A DNA stretch of 64,000 nucleotides from Siphonodentalium dalli (lineage: Eukaryota > Mollusca > Scaphopoda > Gadilida > Siphonodentaliidae), in NCBI GenBank assembly GCA_032622095.1, contig CP136066.1, forward strand, positions 149,985,224-150,049,223, written 5' to 3'. Each line of letters begins with the position of its first letter. Position 1 is the first letter of the stretch. Below the pieces are notes generated by a model. That model was not told the DNA's origin and did no database searches. It worked only from the letters and a program-made list of their open reading frames with translations. Made by a program: the position numbers and the translations under genes. Of this stretch, positions 12,901-22,878 are shown piece by piece.

Positions 12901-12905
12901 TCCAT
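3772..12905 (-). CDS. Gene B: type II single-pass membrane protein with stalk, Gly-X-Y hinge and six-Cys C-terminal domain (8 coding exons)
   Basis: Spliced gene assembled by hand: 12905-12823, 11497-11381, 10661-10468, 9425-9361, 8216-8154, 7488-7312, 5665-5546 and 3960-3772. All introns are GT-AG and the reading frame is kept at every junction, giving 335 residues. Residues 1-100 are polar and lack a signal peptide; they carry EDDHYEELP (11-19), a proline-rich KPPLPP and NPSY (72-75). A hydrophobic span lies at about 104-126. A polar stalk (132-230) follows, then GPPGPAG across an exon junction, then cysteines at about 244, 282, 307, 309, 320 and 327. Sequons NMS, NTT and NVT all lie after the membrane span, which agrees with an extracellular C-terminus. 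The downstream paralog of gene A, it shares exon phases with it throughout. Family not recognised; a cell-surface receptor or adhesion role is inference. The structure is well supported by the paralog comparison, but the 5' UTR exons and promoter were not found. Confidence 0.86.
4130..5525. repeat. Dispersed repeat (family of 44500-45475), with nested fold-back
   Basis: Fills the last intron of gene B. Blocks at 4212-4400 and 5230-5500 match 44640-44800 and 45185-45450 in gene A (for example cgactttataaggtt and gcgtcccgaatcgagatgt). A fold-back at 4668-5082 (cgtgcaaacttgcca and its complement) is inserted in this copy only. Confidence 0.75.
5546..5665 (-). CDS. Gene B exon 7, Gly-X-Y hinge and start of the C-terminal domain
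   Basis: 120-nt phase 0-0 exon (40 codons), acceptor ttcttacag and donor gtacattac. It opens GPAGADSLAGCYYFNTTVYN. The first conserved Cys-Tyr and the NTT and NVT sequons follow the hinge. One codon longer than gene A exon 8. Confidence 0.9.
5797..6103. repeat. Fold-back MITE, family 1
   Basis: Long inverted repeats: ccttttatactcaacagaa on the left and its complement near 6055-6072, with a centre around 5930-5990. The same family occurs at 48755-49025 and partly at 58919-59085. Confidence 0.82.
6240..6680 (-). pseudogene. Penelope-like element remnant with GIY-YIG endonuclease motif
   Basis: On the minus strand, frames around 6660-6490 read YVGETIVGK, then LRDIRLHDDKP, PGHSIDN, VLEKVNGNKHRR. 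These are the hallmarks of the GIY-YIG domain at the C-terminus of Penelope-like retroelements. The frame shifts at least once and is followed by stops. A 3' segment with gaggaaggcc...ggccgaaagc at about 6265-6290 is also typical of such elements. It lies in an intron of gene B. Confidence 0.6.
7085..7269. repeat. MITE, family 2 (AGCCCTTTC-type ends)
   Basis: Shares the internal blocks ttctcttatatatg and gaggctcc/gactcgcatatata and the end block ggctcacatcacgaaagggct with 32973-33233 and 37561-37829. Ends immediately before gene B exon 6's 3' side. Confidence 0.75.
7312..7488 (-). CDS. Gene B exon 6, main stalk ending in Gly-X-Y
   Basis: 177-nt phase 0-0 exon (59 codons), acceptor ctggagcag and donor gtatgcac. 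It opens YLPLNMSLMNQKYSDLQLK, has an NMS sequon and hydrophobic residues at heptad-like spacing, and ends EVGPP so that the next exon's GPAG extends the short collagen-like run, exactly as in gene A. Confidence 0.9.
8154..8216 (-). CDS. Gene B exon 5, stalk
   Basis: 63-nt phase 0-0 exon (21 codons), acceptor cgattgcag and donor gttggtatt. It encodes VSQAEALVVLATEDFVTFKV plus Lys. It matches gene A exon 6 by position and phase but is five codons shorter. Confidence 0.8.
8550..8700. repeat. Short dispersed repeat, inverted relative at 50210-50270
   Basis: The block gagggacatctc...actccgatcgatacatggcc is the reverse complement of a segment at 50218-50265. No coding content is supported. Confidence 0.55.
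9361..9425 (-). CDS. Gene B exon 4, stalk
   Basis: 65-nt exon, phases 1 to 0, acceptor gtctccgtag and donor gtatgtatag. It encodes SESEERRRDELTLKVSTMKD plus one residue, highly charged and consistent with a helical stalk. It is two codons shorter than gene A exon 5. Confidence 0.83.
9515..9712. repeat. Half copy of MITE family 3
   Basis: Matches the arms of the complete inverted-repeat element at 40260-40800 (gcatagtaggtgtgacaat, tttggtgacaattg, gccatagc). Intronic in gene B. Confidence 0.7.
9740..10075. repeat. MITE family 4 copy (aaaggtac..caatccga ends)
   Basis: Contains gggttcatcgactcgatt and cccccgaagccaaagaaat, and ends with attcggattatgcatcttt. Related copies lie at 15500-15926, 24190-24676 and 41316-41633. 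The left end is diverged. The two overlapping short frames here are repeat DNA. Confidence 0.75.
10135..10345 (+). repeat. LINE 3'-end-like fragment
   Basis: Ends with cccttgtatatg...aataaaatatgtttaaacc, closely resembling the 3' end after the LINE remnant at 42125-42604 (cccttgtaa...aataaatatgtttaaacc). No reverse-transcriptase sequence remains. Confidence 0.5.
10468..10661 (-). CDS. Gene B exon 3, NPxY and transmembrane segment
   Basis: 194-nt exon, phases 2 to 1, acceptor tttttttccag and donor gtgagtatac. It opens KPSFNPSYEKVVRRAQ, then a hydrophobic span ending ALVLSVYTLILTVN. Same length, phases and landmarks as gene A exon 4. Confidence 0.92.
11381..11497 (-). CDS. Gene B exon 2, cytoplasmic Ser-rich segment
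   Basis: 117-nt exon, phases 2 to 2, acceptor tatgatttcag and donor gtatgtatat. It encodes PSFFIDPPDNVVGNRYSLGS and ends YDGQR across the junction. Equivalent to gene A exon 3 by phase, by the opening Pro-Ser and by the closing Gln-Arg. Confidence 0.86.
11588..11855. repeat. Fold-back element
   Basis: Arms ataagcgagatcactgagtcgcgg / ccgcgactcggttatctcgctta surround inner pairs catccagcc and aagtgctac, with a centre of ccatatatgg palindromes. It lies in gene B's second intron. Confidence 0.8.
11985..12012. repeat. Uninterrupted 28-base poly(C) run
   Basis: Twenty-eight consecutive C residues, seen directly. Length may be unreliable in an assembly. Confidence 0.95.
12405..12815. repeat. Diverged tandem repeat
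   Basis: Three imperfect copies built on acaccagattat..., cgattatcctgtatga, tatcagtactgttt and cccatactaaaatata, with unit lengths of roughly 100-160 bp. Lies just 3' (gene sense) of gene B exon 1 in the first intron. Confidence 0.65.
12823..12905 (-). CDS. Gene B exon 1 (coding part), YEELP and proline-rich segment
   Basis: The exon runs 12921-12823 with a good acceptor (gaaatcacag) and donor (gtaagttcac). A TAA lies in frame just before the ATG at 12905, so this ATG is the start and the preceding exon must be 5' UTR. It encodes MDFHGMRYEPEDDHYEELP and then AEKPPLPP, ending in phase 2. The alternative donor two bases upstream would break the frame. Confidence 0.88.
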
Positions 12906-12921
12906 CTCTTATGAACTGCGT

Positions 12922-13440
12922 CTGTGATTTCAAAGCGAAACAAACTTGAATAGTTTAAAACATTGCACTATTTGAAATCGCGAAGTTTATTTGAAACCTT
13001 CCAAAATGTCTGCCACCACTAAATAGCCCGTTGCCACTTTCCGATTTAGGGTACCAAGTGCGAATAATTCCGAATACATGTATATTAAACATATAAACCA
13101 GGATCAACTGATCCTGCTCTATAGTGCTTTTATTTTTGGTAGATCCTGCTGATTTAGTTATAATCTTGGTTTGTCAGCCAGATCTATGGTGTTAAGAAAA
13201 GACAAGGGACCCTTATTTTATCTTATTTGTTAATTTCGTAAACCGATTGATTTGAGGACAATACATTATCTGTGCGGAGTAGTCAAGAACGTATATGCGT
13301 TCTCTATAACATAATTTCTGTTACTCTGGTTGTCGCAAAGCGATCGGTAAATTCATCTTTAGTGGTGTCTGCTTGCAACTGTTAAAATATCTTCTTATAT
13401 GTATGTACTGAAATACTGTTCAGATTTTCTAAGGGCCTCG
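12922..13440. other. Presumed upstream region of gene B; no promoter identified
   Basis: Directly upstream of the exon carrying gene B's start codon. The exon has an acceptor, so at least one 5' UTR exon must lie here or further right. I could not identify it or a TATA-type promoter. Confidence 0.3.
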
Positions 13441-13448
13441 AAAATCAC

Positions 13449-13757
13449 AATACACTCTTAGAACAAATGTGTATAAATGTTACTCATGTGTTACATTTTA
13501 TCTGAAACAAAATCGTGTAGAAATGACACATGACATTATATATGTGTCAGCGGAATGTTCAGTGAATATGAGTGAAAATTTGAATATCATCTAATAACTG
13601 TGACACACTCACATATTCACCCATATTCATCGTTGAGGATATTCCACCGACACATATATATGTCATGTGTCATTTCTACACATTTTTTAAAAGATGAAAT
13701 GTGGCGCATATTGTTTAGAATTATTAATACACATTTTGTTCTAAGAGTGTATATGAG
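13449..13757. repeat. Fold-back MITE with acactcttagaacaaatgtgt ends
   Basis: Left end acactcttagaacaaatgtg pairs with cacattttgttctaagagtgt on the right. The inner arms gtagaaatgacacatgac also pair. The plus and minus open frames across it are produced by the inverted repeat. Confidence 0.85.
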
Positions 13758-13759
13758 AA

Positions 13760-15500
13760 AACTAATGGCACGTTTTTTAAACAGCATCGCTTTACCTACT
13801 AATATCATATCTAAAATCAACAGGGTCCACCGAAACAATTGCATCATTACGGGACTGTCTTGTGTGCCGAACCTGATAATACATGCATGTAAACTGTAAT
13901 TCTCTCCTTATACATTGCCAATCTCAAATGATCAGTTTTGTTTTTGAAGATTGTCGTAGTACTGTCGCTATAGAGTTAACATATTCAAAGGTTTTGTGCA
14001 AATAATACGAACATGTTCACTTCAGTTTAATATCAAATGAAAAAGATATTAACCAAATTTAATTAATAACAATTGCAAAATATACTAACCTTTTTATATC
14101 TTAATTATCTCAATCATATATCGTGTCCTTGATCTCGATCGAATCACTACTGATACTAATTTACTTCTAGCGCACCTGTTTTGGTGACAATGCAGTCAAC
14201 AAATGAGACAGATCCGTGACATTAACCCCCTCCGGGCTCCGATTCGCATCATCGGGCGTGGTCGCGAATTATCTTGTCACTTTTACCTTGGGGATACTGC
14301 AATTAAACGCGCCAGTTGTTTTAATTAAATCATTATACTTGAATAATCTCCTGATTAGCTGATCGAAGGGGTACTGAACACGGTGTCCCTTGGGCCTAAC
14401 ATCCATTTCTACATTCGTCTAGAGTGTTAATTATATGTGCTATTCCTCTCTTTTCCAGTTAGTTTGGTGACTGATCAAAATCCCTGGCTATGGCTATATA
14501 TGGCTAAGTACTCATGAAAATAAAAGGCCACTCGATCACATGTCCTCATAACAAGGTGGCAACATTAATATCATAAAAAATACGCGCGAAAATTTTTTAT
14601 CATCACGTAATTTGTGTAGTGAACTCCGATATGATATGTTCCCGCGATATCAAGAACAGGAATCTGATGTTGGTGTTAAATGCCACAGAATCGCTAAAAT
14701 GAGCTGTCTATCACCCAAGCCTGTTCTCCTGAAAATAGGTTCACATTGAACGTATTTCAAAAACTAAATACCCCGGCATTATTTGAATCTGAATTACGCT
14801 CTATATAAACCAAAATGGGGCACGTATATGAGCGTATTAAAATCATATTTATGTTGTTTTGGTCCTTCGCGTGGCAAATAAAAAAAAGTTCTGCAAATGG
14901 CCACCAAAAAACTAAAATATGCAATGAAAACTGTTTTATTTATTTTCTCGCAGTCATTCATGATTTCAGATAGTAAACTGAGCGCATACCCTAAAGTTTG
15001 GTTCATATTTTAGATAATGCAGTCCGTTTGTTGCAATTATTTGCTGTCTAACTCTCCAATAATAATTCTTGACAACTGTTGTTTTTTGTTAAAACCACTT
15101 TAGTTTTTACATAATGAGAACGTATCTTTCATATTGTGAGGGTGAACAGGCGTTGTTATAGTATACACCATACATTGGTCATAAAGGGTAAGGATTTTTT
15201 TTTCTTTCAAATTGACTGTTTGAAATTGAGATATTTTGAAAATTCACGAATGGGGCGCCTTTTTAGCTCTGATTCAACGTGCAACAAAACCAACAACCGT
15301 CGAAGACTGCAATGGAAATAACGTTCAGGTGATTGGATATTCGATAATTGTGTACCATTTTTACCACAATGACGAGGCCTTCTCTCGAATGTCGTAACAT
15401 TGCGTGTAAACGTCATCGCGATTGAGGAACGTATATTGTCCACGAAAAAACAGAACATTTAGAGTGATCGCATCGATGTGCATGTACTTAAATGTCTCCA
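13760..15500. other. No gene seen
   Basis: AT-rich intergenic DNA. Short open frames on both strands show no conserved motif, splice structure or repeat match that I can recognise. Confidence 0.4.
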
Positions 15501-15926
15501 TGATCCGAATTAACTCTCCCAAATTACTATTTCTTTGGCTTCGGGGTACAAACTATTTGATTCGAATCGAGGAACCCATCCACCAAAGCTCGGAGTGATC
15601 AGATATCGATTTTTGAAATTTGTTATTTCCCGATAAATGTTAATTTTGGCGCCCCACGGTCTCGGTCCAAATTGCGGATGAAGATGGATAACTTTAAAAT
15701 TAAGTGGCTTTGTGTGTTAGATATTTGACAAACCGGCCAAATTTCGTTGAACAAAATGTTGATAAATAACACGTTTTGGGTAATTGTATACTATAGTTGA
15801 CTGTGCTTATCATTATGTTTGGGTAATTAATCGATTCTGATAACTAAAAGCGGAATTAAACAAAAATTGTTGATGTTGGAATCTGATGATATGTAGACCA
15901 TCTGATCAGATTGAGTACCTTTAAAT
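15500..15926. repeat. MITE family 4 copy, inverted
   Basis: Begins atgatccgaattaactctcc and ends gatcagattgagtaccttta, with internal ggcttcggggtacaaa and cgaggaacccatcc. Opposite in orientation to the copy at 9740-10075. Confidence 0.78.
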
Positions 15927-16117
15927 GTCAGCACGAACGGTGTGTACCATATTAGACATCATGATGGTGTACGCTACAAGTATTTCGACTTTTATAATCC
16001 CAATAGTATTTTGGAAATATTTGAATACATGTATATGCATACATCTTCTCAAAGTATTTACTTGGAATTCAATTGGAATTGAAAATCCCCCAGTATAGTG
16101 TACTTGAGAAGCTTGGC

Positions 16118-16430
16118 TCAGAGAGTTCCGTGGTCCAGTGATTAGTGTGTCGGACTTGTATTCGCTGACAGCGATGCGAGTTCGCAGCTCTTCGCTGCTC
16201 TATTGTGAGTCTTGGTTTGTCCGCTTTGAGCGACGTCGGATTGTCAGCTGTTTCAAATCCCGCGCCAAGTTGTTACACGTGAGCAAGGTCGCTCGTACTG
16301 TGTTGGCTTCGCACCAATCATCCGTCAAACGAATACCGGTCAGCTTTGCATACTGTCGCGTATCAGTCCATGAGGGCACGTTCTGACAAGAAAACCATAG
16401 TCAGAAATGGTAACGCCACCAAGATTATAG
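16118..16430 (+). repeat. tRNA-derived SINE, copy 1
   Basis: The head resembles tRNA: ccgtggtccagtgattagtg (A-box region) followed about 50 bases later by gcgagttcgcag (B-box region). The body matches the copy at 44072-44450. The downstream piece gaaaaccatagtcagaaatgg recurs near 23590. Confidence 0.7.
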
Positions 16431-17408
16431 TATTACATATAAATAGAAATTATAAAAAATACATAAAATATTTTGATAGCAATTGCGTTTAAACAAGTAA
16501 TCCTTCAAATTATTACTAACAAAGCAAGTAAACGACTGTGGGGTCACTCAACACATTATAAAGACTTGGACTGTAAATACTAAAATTTAAATGAAATAAT
16601 TAAAAGATAAAATTTACCAAGTAGTAAAGGTTAATTTTCTCATTTAAATTTTGTTTTTTGGTTAAATAAAGCAATAATTTAAATGTAACATTTGGTTTTA
16701 AAAAAATTATTGACCGTGGCTCTTCCAATAATTGCGCGACTGACCTGGTCAATTGTTCTTAAGAAGTTGTTTTGAGAATTACTATGGAGGGAAATAGTTA
16801 TGGCTGTGGCTTCGCAAGTAATTAACTTGGTGACGTGATGTTAACAAATCTGAACTCCAGTAAACCAAGGACGCTCCATACCAAATATAAGGTAAATTAA
16901 TAATTCTTTAGAAGTTGTTTTAAGATTTACTATGGAGGGAAAGAATTGTGGTGCTGGCTTTGCAACTATTTGACATCATTGTAACAAATATAAATATTAG
17001 TCACTCAGGCAATAGATGTATCTATTATGTATATTAAGTTATTGGGTCTTACGTGTCTTGAGATGTCTAAATAGTTTTCGATGGACATATCGCACAAGGG
17101 ACCCACGCCAATCTTCTCTGTTGGGATTCCAATTGTTGGCTTATTAAATATGCACATATGCTTAAGATGCAGTCGCGTGCGAAGCACGCTCCCGTAAGTC
17201 GGGTTTTGGATCCCAGTTAATGAAAATATCATTGAAATAATCGGTTTCCCCCAATAAACATCCATATATTCAATATACATGTTTTGGAGCAGAATTAGGC
17301 AGTCCATATTGGACGCCATCATGAAATTTATTTTGTTTTGTTTTAATTTTCACACATATTTATTAGTTATGTGGATGGAGTTCTCATTAAACCTCACATC
17401 CTTATATT

Positions 17409-17895
17409 GGTTACAGTAATGCCCAAAGTAATTGACCACTTAACCACATCAGAATTATTGGTAATTTTTCAGGATTTAAAATCCTGAAAAATTACCAATA
17501 ATTCTGCTGTGGTTATGTGGTCAATTACTTTGAACATTACTGTATGAGGATTGAGTTATCATTAAACCTCAAATCATTATATTGGTTAGAGTAATGCCCA
17601 AAGTAATTGACCACTTAACCACAGCAGAATTATGGGTATTTTTTCAGCATTTAAAATCCTGATAAATTACCCATTATTCTGCTGTGCTTAAGTGGTCAAT
17701 TACTTTGAACATTACTGTATGAGGATTGAGTTATCATTAAACCTCAAATCCTTATATTGGTTACAGTAATGCCCAAAGTAATTGACCACTTAACCACAGC
17801 ATAATTATGGGTAATTTTTCAGGATTTAAAATCATGAAAAAATACCCTTAATTTTGCTGTGGTTAAGTGATCAATTACTTTGGACATTACTGTAT
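17409..17895. repeat. Three tandem copies of a 175-bp hairpin unit
   Basis: Unit starts at 17409, 17584 and 17759, so the period is exactly 175 bp. Each unit is itself an inverted repeat: cagtaatgcccaaagtaatt...caggatttaaaatcctg...aattactttgaacattactg, with a stem of about 65 bp around a loop-less palindrome. Confidence 0.92.
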
Positions 17896-19566
17896 GTAGA
17901 TGGAGTTAAACCTCACAACAGTATGTTGGGGATTTGGACCTTGACTTGGGACCTTTGGGTTTTAACGCAACAAATGCGCGTACACCTTATACACAAATTT
18001 CTTATGTAACCAGAGTTTTTCTTGGATAAGATGAGTTTGAAGCCTGCTTACATTTCAAAATGTTGTCAGTTTTGTATTCTCTGCAGCGGAACTCGACGCA
18101 TTGAAGCAAAAGTTACAAGAGATAAAATGTGTACGTAACGAGACTATAATACAAATGAAAAAATAAATTCAGGGAGGGGTGGGCGATACAGGGAACTAAG
18201 GGTTGAACCGGTGTAACACGATATCTCCCCCCCTGGGTATCTTCCCCCGCGGGGGAAGATACCCCGGGGTAACTTCCCCCCGGGGGGGGAACATACCCCG
18301 GGGTATCTTCCCCCCACCCTGGGTATCTTCCCCCCCCACTCGTACATTTTTTTTCCCTCACTTATTTTATATTATTATGCCGAGAAAACTATTAAAAAAA
18401 AAATTTTTTTTGGTTATTTTGAAGTTTAACTTAACCCAGCATAAATATGTCAAAATATTACATTATGATTCTATCGTTTAATTTGCTTTATATAGTCATG
18501 AAATAACGAGAAATTAACTTTACATGAGCAAAATTTGATAGAGTAAGAATTTGGGGTGGGGGGGGGAAGATACCCAGGCCTGAGTATCTTCCCCCCCACC
18601 CAGCACCTACATATGACAAAAATTAAACGTATGATTTTATTGCTTAATTTGCTTTATATAGTCATGAAATGGCGAGAAATTAACTTTATATGAGCAAAAT
18701 TTGATTGAGTAAGAATTTGGGGTGGGGGGGGGGGACGATACCCAGGCCTGAGTATCTTCCCCCCCACCCAGCACCTACATATGACAAAAATTAAACGTAT
18801 GATTTTATTGCTTAATTTGCTTTATATAGTCATGAAATGGCGAGAAATTAACTTTATATGAGCAAAATTTTATTAGAGTAAGAATTTGGGGTGGGGGGGG
18901 GGGGGGAAAGATACACAGGCCTGGGTATCTCCCCCCCCACCCCAAATTCTTGCTCTAATCAAATTTTGCTCATATAAAGTAAATTTCTCGCCATTTCATG
19001 ACTATATAAAGCAAATTAAGCAATAAAATCATACGTTTAATTTTTGTCATATGTAGGTGCTGGGTGGGGGGGAAGATACTCAGGCCTGGGTATTTCCCCC
19101 CCCCCCCCACCCCAAATTCTTACTCTATCAAATTTTGCTCATGTAAAGTTAATTTCTCGCCATTTCATGACTATATAAAGCAAATTAAACGATAGAATCA
19201 TAATGTAATATTTTGATTTTGACATATTTATGCTGGGTTAAGTTAAACTTCAAAATAACCAACAAAAAAAAAAAAATTTAATAGTTTTCTCGGCATTTCT
19301 TACCATAATAATATATAACTAGAGGTCAGATTCCATGGAATCAGATATACTTCCATGGTATACCATCCCATCCCATGTGAGTGCTATGCGTATATGTGTG
19401 TTCCTCTTCATGCGACAACGTATTGGTGTCTTATGATCTTATGGTGCACTTGCATTAACATTTCTAAATTTAATATATATTTTGGGACTTCTGTCTGTTT
19501 GGTTGTCTGTTAGCTACGACCGGGAAAACTGCTGGACGGATTTTGACAAAATTTTATAAATATGGG

Positions 19567-19875
19567 TACTTTTGTCCAGGGAGTGTTTTGGACGGGTCAA
19601 ATCGTGACCGCGACATGACGTTGACCTTCAAAAATGTCAATCCAAGGTCAAATCTGGTAAAACAGACGGATTTCAACCAAATTTGATGCCTAGGAGTACT
19701 TTTGTCCGGGGAGTCTTTTGGGTGGGTCAAATCGTGACCCCGACCTGACATTGACCTTTGAAATGGTCAGTTCAAGGTAAAATCGAGTAAAGCGAACGGA
19801 TTTCGACGAAATTTGATACCTAGGGAAACTTTTGTCCGGGGAGTGTTTTGGACAGGTCAAATCGTGACAATAGGT
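19567..19875. repeat. 130-bp tandem repeat, about 2.5 to 3 units
   Basis: acttttgtccrgggagt recurs at 19567, 19697 and 19827, a constant 130-bp period, with gggtcaaatcgtgacc following each time. The minus-strand frames are repeat translations. Confidence 0.88.
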
Positions 19876-20760
19876 TACTTTTATAGTAGAGCGGGCATAC
19901 CTATATAGTATATCGGTGAGCATGTTCATGCATTTGCCTTGCTTCTTGACAAGTCCGTTTGAATTTGCGTCATGAAGAGAGGGTTTGATTTTCAGTAATA
20001 TATATCACCCGTTACAACGTTATACACTACCAGCGTTAAACCGTTGAATCTAAATCTTTAAAAAGCGTACTAATCTTGCGTTTAGATACTACTTATCACA
20101 TCCACTCGTCGAAAAGTTTTTATCTCAATATCTGATTTTCGGAGTAATTTTCCACATTTGATCTTCGGTGGAATTTGCCAAATCTGAACCCAAACCGACA
20201 AAAACACTCCCTTGAGCAGGTTGCGTTTATAGTAGAGCGGTCAAATTTTGTAGGCGTGCCAACACTATACCGGCTTACATGCTCCTGCGTGAAACTCGCT
20301 CCTACATTAGCCCGTTTGGATTTGGGGCTAAAAATCGGCTAGTGATAGACTACATAAGTATACATATTTATGATATATAGCGTTGTCACGAGTAAACCGT
20401 TCCATCTGAAAATTAGAAAATTGTGCTCTAGATGCGCGTGAACACTAGCCATCAGATGTACTCGTCAAAAACAATTATATCGATGTTTGAATTTTCCCCC
20501 CTTTGCAATTTTCGTGGAATTTTCCTAAAGTCTCAAACCACCCTGACACGCATTCTCCATTGGGCATGTTACATTTATAGTATAGCCGTCAAACTTCTGG
20601 CACGTACATAAAGTATGTCAACGTACTTGCTACGACATTATCTTGCTCTTTAATCAGCCGGTTTGGATTTGGCGGGAAAAATAGTTGCAATATTTCCGTA
20701 CACCGTAACGCGGAAAGTCCTGGGTAAAAACATTTTTAAGCGGTATATTCGTGTCCTAAT
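19875..20760. repeat. Approximately 345-bp tandem repeat, three diverged units
   Basis: tttatagtagagcggtcaaa-like starts at about 19880, 20228 and 20575, each followed by ccgtttggatttgg-like blocks about 100 bases later. More diverged than the 130-bp array next to it. Confidence 0.7.
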
Positions 20761-20807
20761 CTCTAGTCCAATTCGGAATATGCAATAAAAAATTTAGAGC
20801 TCTGTAC

Positions 20808-20811
<4 letters not shown>

Positions 20812-20841
<30 letters not shown>
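20812..20841. repeat. 30-base poly(A) run
   Basis: Thirty consecutive A residues within the 3.3-kb element; could mark a retroposed insertion on the plus strand. Confidence 0.9.
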
Positions 20842-20845
<4 letters not shown>

Positions 20846-21509
20846 GGTTTATTCATCCTGGTGTTTAGTGTGTTTGCCAACTATGGGCGGTAACTCTTCA
20901 GGGAAAGCGCGGACACAAGTTTTTATGCCCGTGGGCAGTAGTGCATATCGAGATATGCATACGGTCTAATTTTCGATGCTCTGCTTCTTATAATTTCCGA
21001 GATAATAAAATGACATTTTTTCAAATAAAGGGAGATAACTCCTCGGTGAAAGCGCGGACAAAATCGTTATGGGCCATATGGTTAGAACTCATGTACCCCA
21101 ACATACTTACCAAGTTTTAGTGTCCTACTTCTTGTACTTTTCGAGTAATAGTGATTACAAAAGTGTCAAGTATAATAATAATAAGAATAATAATAATAAT
21201 GAAAAATAATCAAAAAAGGGCCATAACTCCGCCAAGAAACATTGGGCGGAAATCGTGATACCATTATATTTAGTAAACCTTCGATGCCTACATTCGCTAG
21301 AGATTTCGCGTTCCTATTGCAATCAGTTTCTGAGTATTTCGAAATAAACGGAAAACGACCTCAGTAGAAAAACAATATACTTCCTTGGTTACACCATGGA
21401 AGTATAATAAGTGAGGGGAAAAAAATATATGAGTGGGGGGGAAGATACCCAGGGCGGGGGGGAAGATACCCCGGGGGGGGGGGAGATAAACTGTTACACC
21501 GGTATAAAT

Positions 21510-22170
21510 TTATAGAGCGATAATGACCAATGTTGACATATTATGCATCTCAACTCTACTGAACATTGCAACAAGGCTATAACATAGTGGGTGTCAGAAT
21601 ATTAGTCATCTCTATATAGTGCCAGAATAGTCATTTATGGACTTCTATAAGATGTTGGGTTGGTACGTTATATGGACTCGGAGAAAAAGGGGTTCGTACC
21701 GATGAACTGACATAAATTAGTGGAGCGATGTTGCCATGTAATGTATCGCAACTGTACTAAAGCAGCAATGACATAAAATGGGGGGGGGGGGGTATGAAAT
21801 TATCTCTATCTCTATAGATGGCACCAGGATTATATAGAAAGGAATAGCAATTGATATACGTATACGGTATACTATAGTAATACCATAGACATATACGTAC
21901 AAGTATCACGCGATAAAATATTAAGTAACGTGACTATAGCGATGAAAAAATTAAATAAATTGGACCGGGATTAGAGGTTGGGTTGGTTATATGTGGATAA
22001 TTGGATATGGAATTCATACCGATGAAACGATACAAATTAGTGGAGCGATAAAGACCAATGTTGACACTTAGTCAGGCTATGCGGGAGAAAATAGGGGTTG
22101 ATACGATAGGCAGAAATAAATTTGTCGTGTGATAATGACCAATGTTGACGTATAAAGTAACGCGACTGTA
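21510..22170. repeat. Diverged tandem repeat (gaccaatgttgac units)
   Basis: Repeated aaattagtggagcgat / gaccaatgttgacat / gcaactgtactaaag phrases at about 21510, 21715, 22030 and 22125. Diverged and irregular; short frames only. Confidence 0.6.
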
Positions 22171-22299
22171 TTGTCGCACAATTAACAGATATAACGGTCA
22201 AATATGGACTCTAGTGCACAATATGGAACAGCTCAGAAAACATTTGCAGGGCCCTAAAATTTATTTAACAAGGCAATTGGCATCTGCCATATATACAAA

Positions 22300-22620
22300 T
22301 CGATTTATGTCGATAAATCTCTTATTTTTCAAAAATTTTAGCTCACACTTGGTGTGTGTGCGTGGGATACTTATATATTCCTAAAATGACAGGGTACAGC
22401 ACGTAATTATTTTTTAGATCGAAGATGATAAAATTTAACACAGGATTTCCCATTAAAATCGATTTATGTCTATAAAACTGTCATTTTTCAAAATTTTGAG
22501 CTGAAATTTGGTGTGTATGTGAGTAATACTTATATATTCTTAAAATGACAGAGTTCAGCGCGTAATTATGTTTTAGATGGAAGAAATTGAATTTGTTTTC
22601 GATAATAAATTTACACTACA
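22300..22620. repeat. 159-bp tandem repeat, two units
   Basis: cgatttatgtc occurs at 22301 and 22460, followed by matching tttttcaaaa, ttggtgtgt, atacttatatattc and aaaatgacag blocks. Confidence 0.82.
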
Positions 22621-22878
22621 GCGTGGACCGTGTACGGGTCATCGAGTAGACGCATTTTGTAAACAGGCTTTTGTCAATTGCCATTTTGGTCAAACTAAAC
22701 CCTTTTCGACCGGGACAGCAGATCCGAATAGTAGCTAAGATGTATTTAGATAGAATTATAAAAAAAATTGACCGATTCGGGTGCATTTTAAGAGAATCGT
22801 GTGGAGAAATCTTGGTGATAATTCCAGAAAATAAAGATGGCAGAGAATCACAATGAAACTACCCACAATTCACTTCAC

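Larger units (their letters stand above)
18208..21503. mobile_element. 3.3-kb element with accggtgtaaca terminal inverted repeats
   Basis: Left end accggtgtaaca then tatctcccccc; right end gggggagataaactgttacaccggt. Inside the ends are runs of C or G with gggtatcttccccc blocks. At 18540-19310 three direct and two inverted copies of a unit (cagcacctacatatgacaaa...gcaaaatttgattgagtaag) form a nested fold-back. The centre holds tandem arrays and a poly(A) run. No transposase is visible, so it is a non-autonomous element or a composite. The ORFs in the C/G runs are artefacts. Confidence 0.62.

Noticed and set aside
16138-16386. 82-codon Arg/Ser-rich frame
   Set aside because: Falls inside the tRNA-derived SINE.
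18113-18481. Gly/Pro-rich frames on both strands over the C/G runs
   Set aside because: They come from alternating C and G homopolymers inside an inverted-repeat element, with no splice or codon support.
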